Made by a program: the position numbers and the translations under genes
Assembly: GCF_026183895.1 (NCBI RefSeq)
Contig: NZ_JAPFQI010000001.1
Coordinates: 1,042,662-1,106,661 of the forward strand
Origin: Sabulicella glaciei
GTDB taxonomy: Bacteria; Pseudomonadota; Alphaproteobacteria; Acetobacterales; Acetobacteraceae
Length of the DNA: 64,000 nt
Direction: 5' to 3'
Shown: positions 29,196 to 37,826 of the stretch, piece by piece
How positions within the stretch are numbered: the stretch's first letter is position 1
Layout of the letters: each line of letters opens with the position of its first letter
Notes under the pieces: model-generated
What the model saw: only the letters and a program-made list of their open reading frames with translations
What the model was told of the DNA's origin: nothing
The model's database searches: none

Positions 29196-30880
29196 CGACC
29201 ATCGCGCAGATCCGCGCCCGCATCGCCGCCGGTGCGACGCCGCGCGACATCGCGCGGGAGGCGTTGGCACGCATTGTTGCCTGGGACGATCCGGCCCTCT
29301 TCATCACCCTGCGCGACGAAGCTGCGCTCCTGGAGGAAGCTGGCCGCCTTCCCCCTGGCCCACTGCACGGCGTCCCTTTCGTGGTGAAGGACAACATCGA
29401 CGTCGCGGGACTTCCGACCACCGCCGCCTGCCCGGACTTCGCCTATGTGGCGGGTGCGGACGCCCCGGCCGTGGCGCGGCTGCGCGCGGCCGGGGCGCTG
29501 ATGCTGGGCAAGGTCAACCTGGACCAGTTCGCCACCGGCCTGAATGGCACGCGCTCGCCCCATGGCACGCCGCGCAACGCGCGCGACGCTGCGCTGGTCC
29601 CCGGCGGTTCATCCTCGGGCTCGGCCAGCGCGGTTGCGGCGGGGATCGTCGCCTTCTCGCTGGGCACGGACACGGCCGGGTCGGGACGGGTGCCGGCCAT
29701 GGCGCAGGGGATCGTGGGCCTGAAGCCCTCGCTCGGCCTCGTGCCGACACGCGGCGTGGTGCCGGCCTGCCGCTCTCTCGACTGCGTCTCGGTCTTCGCG
29801 CACTCGGTCGCGGAGGCAGCCGCCGTGCTGGAAGTGATCGCCGGGCCGGATGGCGAGGACCCGTATTCCCGCCAGTTTCCCGCCTCCTGGCGCGCTGCCG
29901 TCCCCTGCCCGCTGCGCTTCCGCCTGGCCGTGCCACTGGCAGCGCACCTTGAGTTCGACGAGGGCGCGGAGGAATTCGCCGCCGTGCTCGCCCGCGCGGA
30001 GGCGATGGGTGCGGAAATCGTGTGCGTGGACATTTCGCCCTTCCTCGCCATCGCGCGCCGCCTCTACGACGGCGCCTGGGTCGCCGAGCGCACGGCCGCG
30101 CTGCGGGAATGGGTGACCGAGCGCCCCGCCTCGCTGCACCCGGTGACGCGCACCATCCTCGAGGGCGGTCTCCATCGCCTGGCTGTGGACGCCTTCGACG
30201 ATGTCCACGCCGCGGCGGAGGCACGGCTGCTCGCGCAGCGGCTCTTCGCAGGGTCCGACGCGCTGCTGCTGCCCACCGCGCCCGGCATCCCGACCGTCGC
30301 GGCGATGCTGGCGGACCCGGTCGGGGCCAATTCGCGCCTCGGCACCTACACGAACTTCGTGAATCTCTGCGACCTGTCGGCCGTCGCCATCCCGGCCGGG
30401 GCGGGTGTCACCCTGGTCGGCCCCGCATTCGCCGAGGCGCGGATCTGTGGCATCGCCGCCGGCCTGCTGGGCGAGCCCTTGCCCGCGTCGCAGATCGAGC
30501 CGGGCGAGGCGGCGCTGCTGTGCATCGGCGCGCACATGTCCGGCCTGCCGCTGAATGGGCAGGTGACGGCGCTGGGCGGCCGCTTCTTGCGGGAGGCACG
30601 CACGGCGCCGGAATACCGCCTCTTCGACCTCGGCACCCGGCCTGGCATGCTGCGGGACCCAGGCGGTGCCGCCATCGCGGGCGAGGTCTGGGTGTTGCCG
30701 CAGGCGGCGATCGGTCCCCTGCTCGCCGCGGTCCCGCCGCCGCTCGGCTTCGGATCGGTGCGGCTGGAGGACGGCTCGGCCGTGCTTGGTTTCCTGGCCG
30801 AGGCGGAGGGGGTGCGCGGCGCGCCGGAGATTACGTCGCTCGGCGGGTGGCGCGCCTTTCAGGCCCGGCGCGCCGCCTGA
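29192..30880 (+). CDS. atzF: Allophanate-hydrolase-type amidase (AtzF-like)
   Basis: A 562-residue amidase-signature enzyme. The triad is K66 in VVKDNID, a cis-serine in GGSSSGSA (residues 140-144) and the nucleophile serine in TDTAGSGRVPA. A C-terminal domain of about 130 residues (GQVTALGGRFLREARTA onward) matches the small domain of allophanate hydrolase, which converts N-carboxyurea to ammonia and CO2. The TTG start at 29192 overlaps the hydrolase stop; the longer open frame upstream is non-coding. No urea carboxylase lies nearby, so allophanate might come from another route. Confidence 0.87.
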   Translation: MTTIAQIRARIAAGATPRDIAREALARIVAWDDPALFITLRDEAALLEEAGRLPPGPLHGVPFVVKDNIDVAGLPTTAACPDFAYVAGADAPAVARLRAAGALMLGKVNLDQFATGLNGTRSPHGTPRNARDAALVPGGSSSGSASAVAAGIVAFSLGTDTAGSGRVPAMAQGIVGLKPSLGLVPTRGVVPACRSLDCVSVFAHSVAEAAAVLEVIAGPDGEDPYSRQFPASWRAAVPCPLRFRLAVPLAAHLEFDEGAEEFAAVLARAEAMGAEIVCVDISPFLAIARRLYDGAWVAERTAALREWVTERPASLHPVTRTILEGGLHRLAVDAFDDVHAAAEARLLAQRLFAGSDALLLPTAPGIPTVAAMLADPVGANSRLGTYTNFVNLCDLSAVAIPAGAGVTLVGPAFAEARICGIAAGLLGEPLPASQIEPGEAALLCIGAHMSGLPLNGQVTALGGRFLREARTAPEYRLFDLGTRPGMLRDPGGAAIAGEVWVLPQAAIGPLLAAVPPPLGFGSVRLEDGSAVLGFLAEAEGVRGAPEITSLGGWRAFQARRAA

Positions 30881-30920
30881 AGCCCTTGCATCAGGGCCGG
30901 CGCTTGGCTGCACTGGCGGC

Positions 30921-32300
30921 ATGGAGACGCTCGCCGCCCTGCTCGACCAGACCGGTCTCGACCGGCGCCTCGCCTTCGGGGCGCGGCTGACTGGGGAGGA
31001 CCCGGTTCTCCCCTCCTCCTTCCGCATCGGTGAGGCGGCGCAATCCACGATCGCCGCCGTTGCCCTCGCCGCTGCGGCGATCCATGCGGCGCGGGGCGGG
31101 CCGACGCAGGGCGTTTCGTTGGAGATGCGCCACGCGGCGCTCGAGTTCCGCTCGGAACGGCACCTGCGCGAGAACGGCGCCGCCCCGCCCGATCCGTGGG
31201 ACGCCATCGCGGGGGCCTATCCGACGCGGGATGGGCGTGTGGTCCGGCTGCACACCAACTTTCCCCATCACCGCGACGGCATCCTGCGCCTGCTGGGCTG
31301 CGAGGCCTCGCGCGAGGCGGTCGCGGAAGCGCTGCGCGGCCGCGACGCGATTCCCTTCGAGGAGGAGGCGACGGCAGCGGGGCTGTGCGTCGCCGCCATG
31401 CGCGACTTCGCCGAATGGGACGCGCATGGACATGGCAAGGCGCTGGCCGCGGTGCCGCTGATCGAGATCACGCGCATCGGCGACGCGCCGCCCCTGCCCC
31501 TCCCTCCCCTGGCCGCGCGCCCGCTGGAAGGGATGCGCGTGCTGGAACTGACGCGCGTCATCGCCGGGCCGGTGGCAGGCCGTGCCCTGGCGGCGCATGG
31601 CGCGCAGGTGCTGCACGTCACCGCGCCGCACCTGCCCGCGGTGGATACGCTGGTGAAGGACACGGGGCGCGGCAAGCGTTGCGCTGCGCTGGACCTGCGT
31701 GATGCTTCCGCGCGGGACCGGCTGCGCAGCCTCGTGCAGGGCGCGGACGCCTTCCTGCAATCCTACCGTCCTGGCGGGCTGTCCGGGCTTGGCTTCTCCG
31801 CCCCCGCGCTCGCGGCGCTGCGGCCCGGGATCGTGGTGGCGGAGTTGTCCGCCTATGGCTGGACCGGGCCCTGGACGGGAAAGCGTGGCTTCGACAGCCT
31901 GGTGCAGACCGCGACCGGCTTCAACGTCGCCGAGGCCGAGGCGGCAGGCACCGCCCCGCCGCGCGTCCTGCCCTGCCAACCCCTCGACCACGCCTCGGGC
32001 TATCTGCTGGCGCTGGGCGTCCTGGCCGCATGGATGCGCCGCGCGCAGGAGGGCGGGTCGTGGCAGGTGCGCGTGGCGCTGGCCCGCACCGGGATGTGGC
32101 TGCGTGGGCTGGGCCAGGTGACGGACGGGTTCCGCATCCCCGATCCGCGCCAGGAGGAGATCGGCGAGCTCCTCACGGTGGAGCGGGGCGCCTGGGGCGC
32201 CATGACGCATCTGCGCCACGCGGCCCGGATGGATGCGACGCCACCGCACTGGGCCCTGCCCGCCGCACCGCTGGGCAGCAGCCCAGCCGATTGGGCCTAG
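30921..32300 (+). CDS. Type III CoA-transferase family protein with rearranged halves
   Basis: A 459-residue CaiB/BaiF-type protein. The order of its halves is unusual. Residues 1-190 look like the C-terminal part of the family (AGAYPTRDGRVVRLHTNF and the helical small domain). The canonical N-terminal part, PLEGMRVLELTRVIAGP, begins near residue 195, followed by QSYRPGGL, AYGWTGPW and PLDHASGYLLALG, where the catalytic aspartate is expected. It is 40 bases after the amidase gene and ends four bases into the convergent M20 gene. Substrate unknown. Confidence 0.83.
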   Translation: METLAALLDQTGLDRRLAFGARLTGEDPVLPSSFRIGEAAQSTIAAVALAAAAIHAARGGPTQGVSLEMRHAALEFRSERHLRENGAAPPDPWDAIAGAYPTRDGRVVRLHTNFPHHRDGILRLLGCEASREAVAEALRGRDAIPFEEEATAAGLCVAAMRDFAEWDAHGHGKALAAVPLIEITRIGDAPPLPLPPLAARPLEGMRVLELTRVIAGPVAGRALAAHGAQVLHVTAPHLPAVDTLVKDTGRGKRCAALDLRDASARDRLRSLVQGADAFLQSYRPGGLSGLGFSAPALAALRPGIVVAELSAYGWTGPWTGKRGFDSLVQTATGFNVAEAEAAGTAPPRVLPCQPLDHASGYLLALGVLAAWMRRAQEGGSWQVRVALARTGMWLRGLGQVTDGFRIPDPRQEEIGELLTVERGAWGAMTHLRHAARMDATPPHWALPAAPLGSSPADWA

Positions 32301-32306
32301 CCGGGC
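32281..32306. terminator. Imperfect hairpin at a convergent stop-codon overlap
   Basis: GCCCAGC (32281-32287) pairs with GCCGGGC (32300-32306) with one mismatch; a smaller alternative is GCCCA/TGGGC at 32281-32285 and 32292-32296. Both stop codons (32297-32300) lie in the structure. No T run. Confidence 0.25.
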
Positions 32307-33511
32307 GAAACGTTGGAGCGGAGGAAATCCTCCGCCGCGCGGGCGAGGATGCGCACGTTCAGCGCCAGATCCTCTTCCTTCGTGTCCTCGGCCCAGTGGT
32401 GGCTGATGCCGCCGATGGAAGGGGCGAAGAGCATTGCGGCCGGCATGATGCGCGCCATGTACTGCGCGTCATGCCCGGCGCCGCTCGGCATGCGCATCCA
32501 GCCGCCGGGCGCCTCGGCTTCCGCCGCGCGGTCCAGCGTCGCCATCATTGCCTCGTGGCAGGGCGAGGGGATGCTGCGCGACATCACCTGAAGCTCCGCC
32601 GTGCAGCGCTCGCGCCGGTTGGACTCCCCGACGATGGCGCGCAGCGTGCGCTCCATCCGCTCCAGCGTCTCCATGTCGATGTCGCGGAACTGGAACAGCA
32701 CCTCGGCCGAGCCGGGAATGATACTCGGCGCGCCGGGCTCCAGCGCGATGCGGCCGCAGGTCCAGGTGGAGCGCTCGCCGCAGACCATGGGGAATTCCTG
32801 GTCGATGCGGGCGAGGAGGCGCACGGCGGCGAGGCCGGCATCCTTGCGCTCGGCCATGGTGGTGCCGCCCGCATGGTCCTGCATGCCGGTGATGAGGATG
32901 CGGAACTGCCAGATGGCGACGATGCCGGTAACGACGCCGGCACGCAGGCCACGCGACTCAAGCTGCGTGCCCTGTTCGATGTGCAGCTCGAAGAAGCCCT
33001 TGTAGCGCGACGGGTCGAGGCGCAGCCGCTCGCGCCCTTCCAGACCCGCTTCCCGAAGCGCGTCGCGCAGGGGCTTGCCGTGGTAGCGGTTGCTGAGGCG
33101 GTCGATCTCCCCCTCTTCCAGGAGGCCCGTGGCGCTGCGGCTGCCGATGAAGCTGCCATAGTGGCCTTCCTCGTCGGCGAAGGCGATCACGTCCACCGGC
33201 AGCCCGGCCCGCGCCAGGGCGACGCCGGACATGACGCCCAGCGCGCCGTCCAGCCAGCCCGCCTGGTTCTGAGTCTCGATATGCGAGCCGACGAGGAGGT
33301 GCGGGCCGGGTCCCTTGTGACGGCCGAACACGTTGCCGATGCCGTCGATGGAGGCTTCGAGTCCGCATTCCTCCAGCCGCGCGACCAACCAGTGGCGGCT
33401 TTCCATGTCCTCGGGCGAGAAGGTCGGGCGATGGACGCCGGTCTTGAACTGACCGATGCGCCGAAGCTCGTTGAGATCCTTCAGGAAGCGTTCCGTATCC
33501 ACCTGCGCCAT
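32297..33511 (-). CDS. M20-family Zn hydrolase, allantoate/N-carbamoyl-amino-acid amidohydrolase
   Basis: A 404-residue M20 metallohydrolase of the AllC/HyuC group. Metal ligands are visible in LVGSHIETQ, GWLDGALGVMSG, DEEGHYGSF, ELHIEQG and GAGHDAQ; the dimerization domain with DHAGGTTM is present. The family removes carbamoyl groups from amino acids or allantoate. ATG 33511 gives the family N-terminus. It is divergent from the Rid gene and convergent with the CoA transferase gene. Confidence 0.9.
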   Translation of the reverse strand: MAQVDTERFLKDLNELRRIGQFKTGVHRPTFSPEDMESRHWLVARLEECGLEASIDGIGNVFGRHKGPGPHLLVGSHIETQNQAGWLDGALGVMSGVALARAGLPVDVIAFADEEGHYGSFIGSRSATGLLEEGEIDRLSNRYHGKPLRDALREAGLEGRERLRLDPSRYKGFFELHIEQGTQLESRGLRAGVVTGIVAIWQFRILITGMQDHAGGTTMAERKDAGLAAVRLLARIDQEFPMVCGERSTWTCGRIALEPGAPSIIPGSAEVLFQFRDIDMETLERMERTLRAIVGESNRRERCTAELQVMSRSIPSPCHEAMMATLDRAAEAEAPGGWMRMPSGAGHDAQYMARIMPAAMLFAPSIGGISHHWAEDTKEEDLALNVRILARAAEDFLRSNVSPG

Positions 33512-33579
33512 CGCTTCGTCCCGGTATGTTCGACCGCCGCAGGATAGGCCAAGTTCGCGCCGCACCAAAGGAGGCGAGC

Positions 33580-33969
33580 ATGGCCGAGATCACCCGTTAC
33601 GCGACGCCGAAAGGCGGCCGCCCCTTCCCGCCCTTCTCCATGGCGGTGCGGCACGGCGACACGCTCTACGTCTCGGGGCTGGGGCCGGTGGATGCGCAGG
33701 GGAACATCGCGCGGGACGACTTCGCGGCCCAGTTCAGGCAGGTGGTCGAGAACCTGCACGCCATCCTGGCCGAGGCCGGGACGGAGATCACTCGCGTCCT
33801 CAAGACCAGCGTTCTCCTGGTGCGCGCGACGGACGTGGAGGAGATGAACCGCCTCTACCGCGCCGCCTTCCCGGCCAGCCACCTTCCTGCACGCACCACC
33901 AGCGTCGTCTCCGCCCTGCCCGTCCCCGAGTTCCTGCTGGAGATCGAGGCTATCGTGGCGGTCGACTGA
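33580..33969 (+). CDS. Rid-family (YjgF/RutC-like) protein
   Basis: A 129-residue Rid protein: TLYVSGLGPVDAQGN, the VLKTSVLL strand and an RTTSVVSALPVPEFLLEIEAIV tail with the substrate-binding arginine. Rid enzymes hydrolyse reactive enamines/imines or aminoacrylate. ATG 33580 is preceded by AAAGGAGG at 33567-33574. Beside a carbamoyl-amino-acid hydrolase, a role like RutC in reductive or hydrolytic nitrogen catabolism is plausible (inference). Confidence 0.92.
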   Translation: MAEITRYATPKGGRPFPPFSMAVRHGDTLYVSGLGPVDAQGNIARDDFAAQFRQVVENLHAILAEAGTEITRVLKTSVLLVRATDVEEMNRLYRAAFPASHLPARTTSVVSALPVPEFLLEIEAIVAVD

Positions 33970-33972
33970 GCT

Positions 33973-34734
33973 TCAGAGGGTCAGGCCGCCATCCACCACC
34001 AGCGTCTGGCCCGTCACCATCTTCGCGCCCGCGAGCAGGAAGACGATCGCCTCCGCGATGTCCTCCGGCTCGCAACGGCGCTTGAGCACCGCCTTCTCGA
34101 TGGTCGTCGCCCGCTCCTCATTGCTCCACTGCACCTGCCAGGTCGAGTTCACGGCGCCGGGGGCGACCGCGTTCACCCGCACCTCCGGCCCCAGCCCGCG
34201 TGCGAGGTTCTGGGTGATCGAGATGACCCCCGCCTTGCTGGCCCCATAGGCCGGAGAGGAGCCGGGAAAGCTCAGCCCGGCGATGGAGGCGGTGTTGACG
34301 ATCGCACCGCCCGCCTTCCGCAGATGCGGGGCCGCGGCCTTGGCGCAGCGAAACACACCCAGCAAGTTCACCTCCAGCACGGCGTGCCAGAGTTCCTCGG
34401 TCAGCCGGTCCAGCTCGTGCGGGGCGATGCTGGTGCGGGTGCCTGGGGTGCCGGCGTTGTTGACCAGGTAGTCCAGCCGCCCAAGCGAGGCGGCCGCCGC
34501 CTCCACCATGGCGGCGCAGCCTTCGGCGTCGCCGACGTCGCCGGGGGCCGAGATGACATCCATGCCTTCGGCGCGCAATGCCTCGACCTGCTCCTGCCCG
34601 CGCGCGTCGTCGGCCAAGTGGTTGATCGCCACCTTGCAGCCCGACTTGCCAAGGATGCGCACGGTGGCGAGGCCGATGCCGGAGGCACCGCCGGTGACGA
34701 GCGCGGCCTTTCCGCGGAGGTCGTAGCTGATCAT
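33973..34734 (-). CDS. SDR-family oxidoreductase
   Basis: A 253-residue SDR: TGGASGIGLATV, NNAGTPGTR, catalytic YGASKAG and the closing GQTLVVDGGLTL. It resembles 3-ketoacyl/2-hydroxy oxidoreductases. It is the last gene of a 9-kb minus-strand operon and starts within the stop of the 3-hydroxyacyl-CoA dehydrogenase gene (ATGA). The Rid gene converges three bases away. Confidence 0.9.
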   Translation of the reverse strand: MISYDLRGKAALVTGGASGIGLATVRILGKSGCKVAINHLADDARGQEQVEALRAEGMDVISAPGDVGDAEGCAAMVEAAAASLGRLDYLVNNAGTPGTRTSIAPHELDRLTEELWHAVLEVNLLGVFRCAKAAAPHLRKAGGAIVNTASIAGLSFPGSSPAYGASKAGVISITQNLARGLGPEVRVNAVAPGAVNSTWQVQWSNEERATTIEKAVLKRRCEPEDIAEAIVFLLAGAKMVTGQTLVVDGGLTL

Positions 34735-35678
34735 TTCCGGAACCCCGCCATGGTGCCGATCTCCCGGAGCGACTTCTTCAGCGCGATGAGCTTACGGTCA
34801 CGCTCCTCGAACAGCTTGGCCGGCTCCTCGCCCCATTCGTAGTAGCCGCGCCCGGACATGACGCCGGTCGCACCCTCGGCGATCAGCGCGTCCATGGAGG
34901 GGCTGCTCTCGAATGCGACGGGGGGTGTGTACATCTTGTTGCGGAAGGTGTGCTGCAGCAGCGGCAACCCGGTGAAGTCGGCCTTGGCCATGACGCCCAC
35001 GATGGGCATGCGCAGCGCGATGCCGTGCACGACGGCCGCATCCACCATCTGCGCGTCGGCATAGCCGTTGTCGATCAACCACTGCACCTCATTCTGCACC
35101 GCCGCCTGGATGCGGTTGGCGATGTAACCCGGGATGAAGCGCTTCATCACCACGGGCACCTGCCCCATGGCATTCAGGGCCACCTGCACCGCCTCCAGCC
35201 GCCCAGGCTCAAGCTCCTCGCTCGGCACGAGGTCCACGAGGTCCACCAGGTAGGGCGGCGTGTACCAGTGCGCGATCAGCGCCCGCTTGAGCAGCGCGGG
35301 CGGCATGAGCGGGAAGACGTCGAGATAGGAGGTATTGCTGGCGATCGTCGCGTTGGCCGGGGCCAGCTTCTCCAGTTCGGTGTAAAGGGTGCGCTTGGCC
35401 TCGGGGTTCTCGATGATCGCCTCGACGATCAGCTCGGCACCTTCGACTGTTTCCTCAAGGGAGGTGTGGCGCGTGACGGCCTGCGCCAGCATGGCGGCGT
35501 CGAAGCCCTTGTTCTCCCCGTACTCGGTCAGGGTGGCGATGGCCTTTTCCATCAGTCCCTGCGCCCGTTCCAGCGTCTCGGCGCTGGAGTCGGTCAGACG
35601 GACCGTGTGCCCGCCCATGGCCCAGACCAGGGCGATGGCATGACCCATCAACCCCGCGCCGATCACCGCGACCCGCAT
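34731..35678 (-). CDS. 3-hydroxyacyl-CoA dehydrogenase (NAD-binding, single domain pair)
   Basis: A 315-residue FadB2/HbdH-type enzyme: VIGAGLMGHAIALVWA nucleotide motif, ASNTSYLDVF, the catalytic histidine region LIAHWYTPPYLVDLVDLVP, then the C-terminal helical domain with RIQAAVQNEVQWL and MSGRGYYEWGEE. The substitution at the usual HFFNP motif by HWYTPP suggests a substrate other than short-chain 3-hydroxyacyl-CoA, for example a 3-hydroxy acid as in lambda-crystallin-like enzymes. Confidence 0.87.
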   Translation of the reverse strand: MRVAVIGAGLMGHAIALVWAMGGHTVRLTDSSAETLERAQGLMEKAIATLTEYGENKGFDAAMLAQAVTRHTSLEETVEGAELIVEAIIENPEAKRTLYTELEKLAPANATIASNTSYLDVFPLMPPALLKRALIAHWYTPPYLVDLVDLVPSEELEPGRLEAVQVALNAMGQVPVVMKRFIPGYIANRIQAAVQNEVQWLIDNGYADAQMVDAAVVHGIALRMPIVGVMAKADFTGLPLLQHTFRNKMYTPPVAFESSPSMDALIAEGATGVMSGRGYYEWGEEPAKLFEERDRKLIALKKSLREIGTMAGFRK

Positions 35679-35730
35679 CGCATCCTCCCCGTGCTGTCGC
35701 CGGGAAGGCTGCGGCGGGGCGGGCGCGCGG

Positions 35731-36207
35731 TCAACCGGCCGGGCGCTTGCGCAGCAGGTAGCGCTGCCGCCCTTCCAGGACCAGCACGCCCTTCTGATTG
35801 TGGACGGTGGAGCGCAGTCCCAGCACCCCAGTGGAGCGATTGGGCGACAGCTCGTCCACGGTCAGCGCGGCGTAGAGCGTGTCGCCGACGAAGACCGGGT
35901 GAAGGAAGCGGGAGGACTGCTCGAGAAAGCCCTTGAGGCTGTCCTCGATCAGGAAGGGCAGCATCCCGGCCCCGGCCGCGGTTTGGATCAAGACCTGGTA
36001 GCCATGCGCCAGCATGTGCGGCATGCCGCGCGTACGGCAGAACTCCACGTCGTAATGCACCGGGTGGTTGTCGCCGGACGCCGCCTGGAAGGCGAGGAAC
36101 ACCGCCTCCGTCATGGTGCGGCTGGGCAGGCGGAACACCTCCCCCAGGGCGAAGTCCTCGTACCAGCGCTGCGGGGCGAGGCGATGTTCCCTCGGGTCGA
36201 AGCTCAT
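35731..36207 (-). CDS. MaoC-family dehydratase
   Basis: A 158-residue single-hotdog MaoC-like protein. The start FDPREHRLAPQRWYEDFALGE and the ASGDNHPVHYD motif with the catalytic Asp/His pair are standard for (R)-hydratases; MLAHGYQVLIQ follows. Four-base overlap with hyuB upstream; 52 bases separate it from the 3-hydroxyacyl-CoA dehydrogenase gene. Confidence 0.9.
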   Translation of the reverse strand: MSFDPREHRLAPQRWYEDFALGEVFRLPSRTMTEAVFLAFQAASGDNHPVHYDVEFCRTRGMPHMLAHGYQVLIQTAAGAGMLPFLIEDSLKGFLEQSSRFLHPVFVGDTLYAALTVDELSPNRSTGVLGLRSTVHNQKGVLVLEGRQRYLLRKRPAG

Positions 36208-37826
36208 GCGTATCCCAGCCTTTCGTCGCGGGTCCGGGCATCGCCGTCGCGCCGCTCCGGGTCGCCGAACCCGCCCCCGCCGGAGGTGGCGAGGCGGATG
36301 ACGTCGCCCTCGCGAAGCTCTAGGTTGTCGGTCTTGGGCGGCACGGCGATCGTGTCACCGTCGCGCACAAGTTCCAGCGTCCCCGGCGCCGCCGCCTGCC
36401 CGCCCGCGAGACCGTAGGGCGCATGGACGAAGCGGTCCATGTTGGCGGTGAACAGGCAGCGCGGCGAATCCACCCGCCATTCGCGCACGAGGCCCAGCCC
36501 GCCGCGCCGCTCCCCCGCGCCGCCGCTGCCCGGCCGCAACTCATAGCGCGTGACGGTCAGCGGCATCTGCGCCTCGATCATCTCGATCGGGATGTTGCTG
36601 TTGTTGTGCATGCCCGAGGAGAAAGCGTTTACCCCGTCCTTCGCGGGATGCGCGCCGCTGCCTCCGATCTCGATCTCCACCAGCACCTCGCGCCCACCAT
36701 CGGCGGCGACGGTCTGAAAGGTGGTGACGTAGCTGTTGCCGTAATAGGCAGCAGGGATGCGGTCGGGCACGGCCTGGTGCAGCGCACCGTTCATGGCGTT
36801 CAGAAGGCGGTGCGTGGCGGCGATGCGGTGCGCGACCGCGGCCGGGGCGCGCGCATTGACCACGCTGCCCTCCGGCGCCTCGACCTTGATGGGGCGGTAG
36901 CAGCCGGCGCTCATGTGCAGCCCAGGCTCGGCGCAGCACATCAGGGCGAACATCACCGCGGCGGTGGAACTGGCGAGGGTGGCGTTGACCGGACCCAGCG
37001 CCTGTGGAGAACAGCCGGACAGGTCGACCCGAGCCTCGTCCCCCTCGATGGTGAGGCTGACATGAAGGCGGATGGGCTTGCCCACCTCGACGCCGTCGTC
37101 GTCCAGGAAATCCTCGAACTCGTAGATGCCGTCGGGCATGGCGGCGATGGCGGCACGCATTCCCGCCTCGCTCATGTCCAGAATGCGTCGTCCGGCTTCG
37201 ATCATCGCCGCTGCGCCGAAACGCGCCGCGAGGCGGCGGATCGCGGCGGCCCCCACGTCCAGCGAGGCCAGCTGCGAGGACAGGTCGCCCAGCAGCAGGT
37301 CCGGCTTGCGGATGTTCTGGCGGATCATGGCCCAGACACCCTCATTCCGCACGCCGCCCGCGATGACCTTCAGCGGCGGGATGCGCAACCCTTCCTGGAA
37401 GATCTCGGTCGCCTTGGCGGCGTAGGAGCCTGCCGCCAGCCCACCCACGTCGATGTGGTGGCAGAGCGTGCCGGCGAAGGCGATGCGCGTTCCTTCGTGG
37501 AACACCGCCTTGAAGGCCAGAATGTCGGGCAGGTGCTGGCCGCCGCAATAGGGATCGTTGGTGATGACCACGTCATCCGGGCCCCACTCCCCGGCGGGGA
37601 TGAACCGCGCCAGGATCTCCCGCAGCGCGTGGCTCATGGAGTTGAGGTGCGAGGGGATGCGCGCGGATTGCGCGAGGTTCCAGCCCTCCGCGTCGAAGAC
37701 GGCGGTGGAGTAGTCCAGCAGTTCCCGCACGATGGTGGAGCGGCTGGTGCGCCAGACCGTCACGTCCATCTCGGCTGCCGCGGCGGTCAAGGCGTTGCGG
37801 ATGACCTCGATCTCGATCGCGTTCAT
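36204..37826 (-). CDS. hyuB: Hydantoinase/oxoprolinase family protein, subunit B
   Basis: A 540-residue HyuB (N-methylhydantoinase B / 5-oxoprolinase C-terminal half). It begins NAIEIEVIRNALTAAAAEMDV, with RTSRSTIVRELLDYSTAVF and VVITNDPYCGGQHLPD motifs, and ends with a Gly-rich segment. ATG 37826 overlaps the hyuA stop. HyuA and HyuB together cleave cyclic amides in an ATP-dependent manner or carboxylate ketones in related systems; the substrate cannot be read from sequence. Confidence 0.92.
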   Translation of the reverse strand: MNAIEIEVIRNALTAAAAEMDVTVWRTSRSTIVRELLDYSTAVFDAEGWNLAQSARIPSHLNSMSHALREILARFIPAGEWGPDDVVITNDPYCGGQHLPDILAFKAVFHEGTRIAFAGTLCHHIDVGGLAAGSYAAKATEIFQEGLRIPPLKVIAGGVRNEGVWAMIRQNIRKPDLLLGDLSSQLASLDVGAAAIRRLAARFGAAAMIEAGRRILDMSEAGMRAAIAAMPDGIYEFEDFLDDDGVEVGKPIRLHVSLTIEGDEARVDLSGCSPQALGPVNATLASSTAAVMFALMCCAEPGLHMSAGCYRPIKVEAPEGSVVNARAPAAVAHRIAATHRLLNAMNGALHQAVPDRIPAAYYGNSYVTTFQTVAADGGREVLVEIEIGGSGAHPAKDGVNAFSSGMHNNSNIPIEMIEAQMPLTVTRYELRPGSGGAGERRGGLGLVREWRVDSPRCLFTANMDRFVHAPYGLAGGQAAAPGTLELVRDGDTIAVPPKTDNLELREGDVIRLATSGGGGFGDPERRDGDARTRDERLGYA

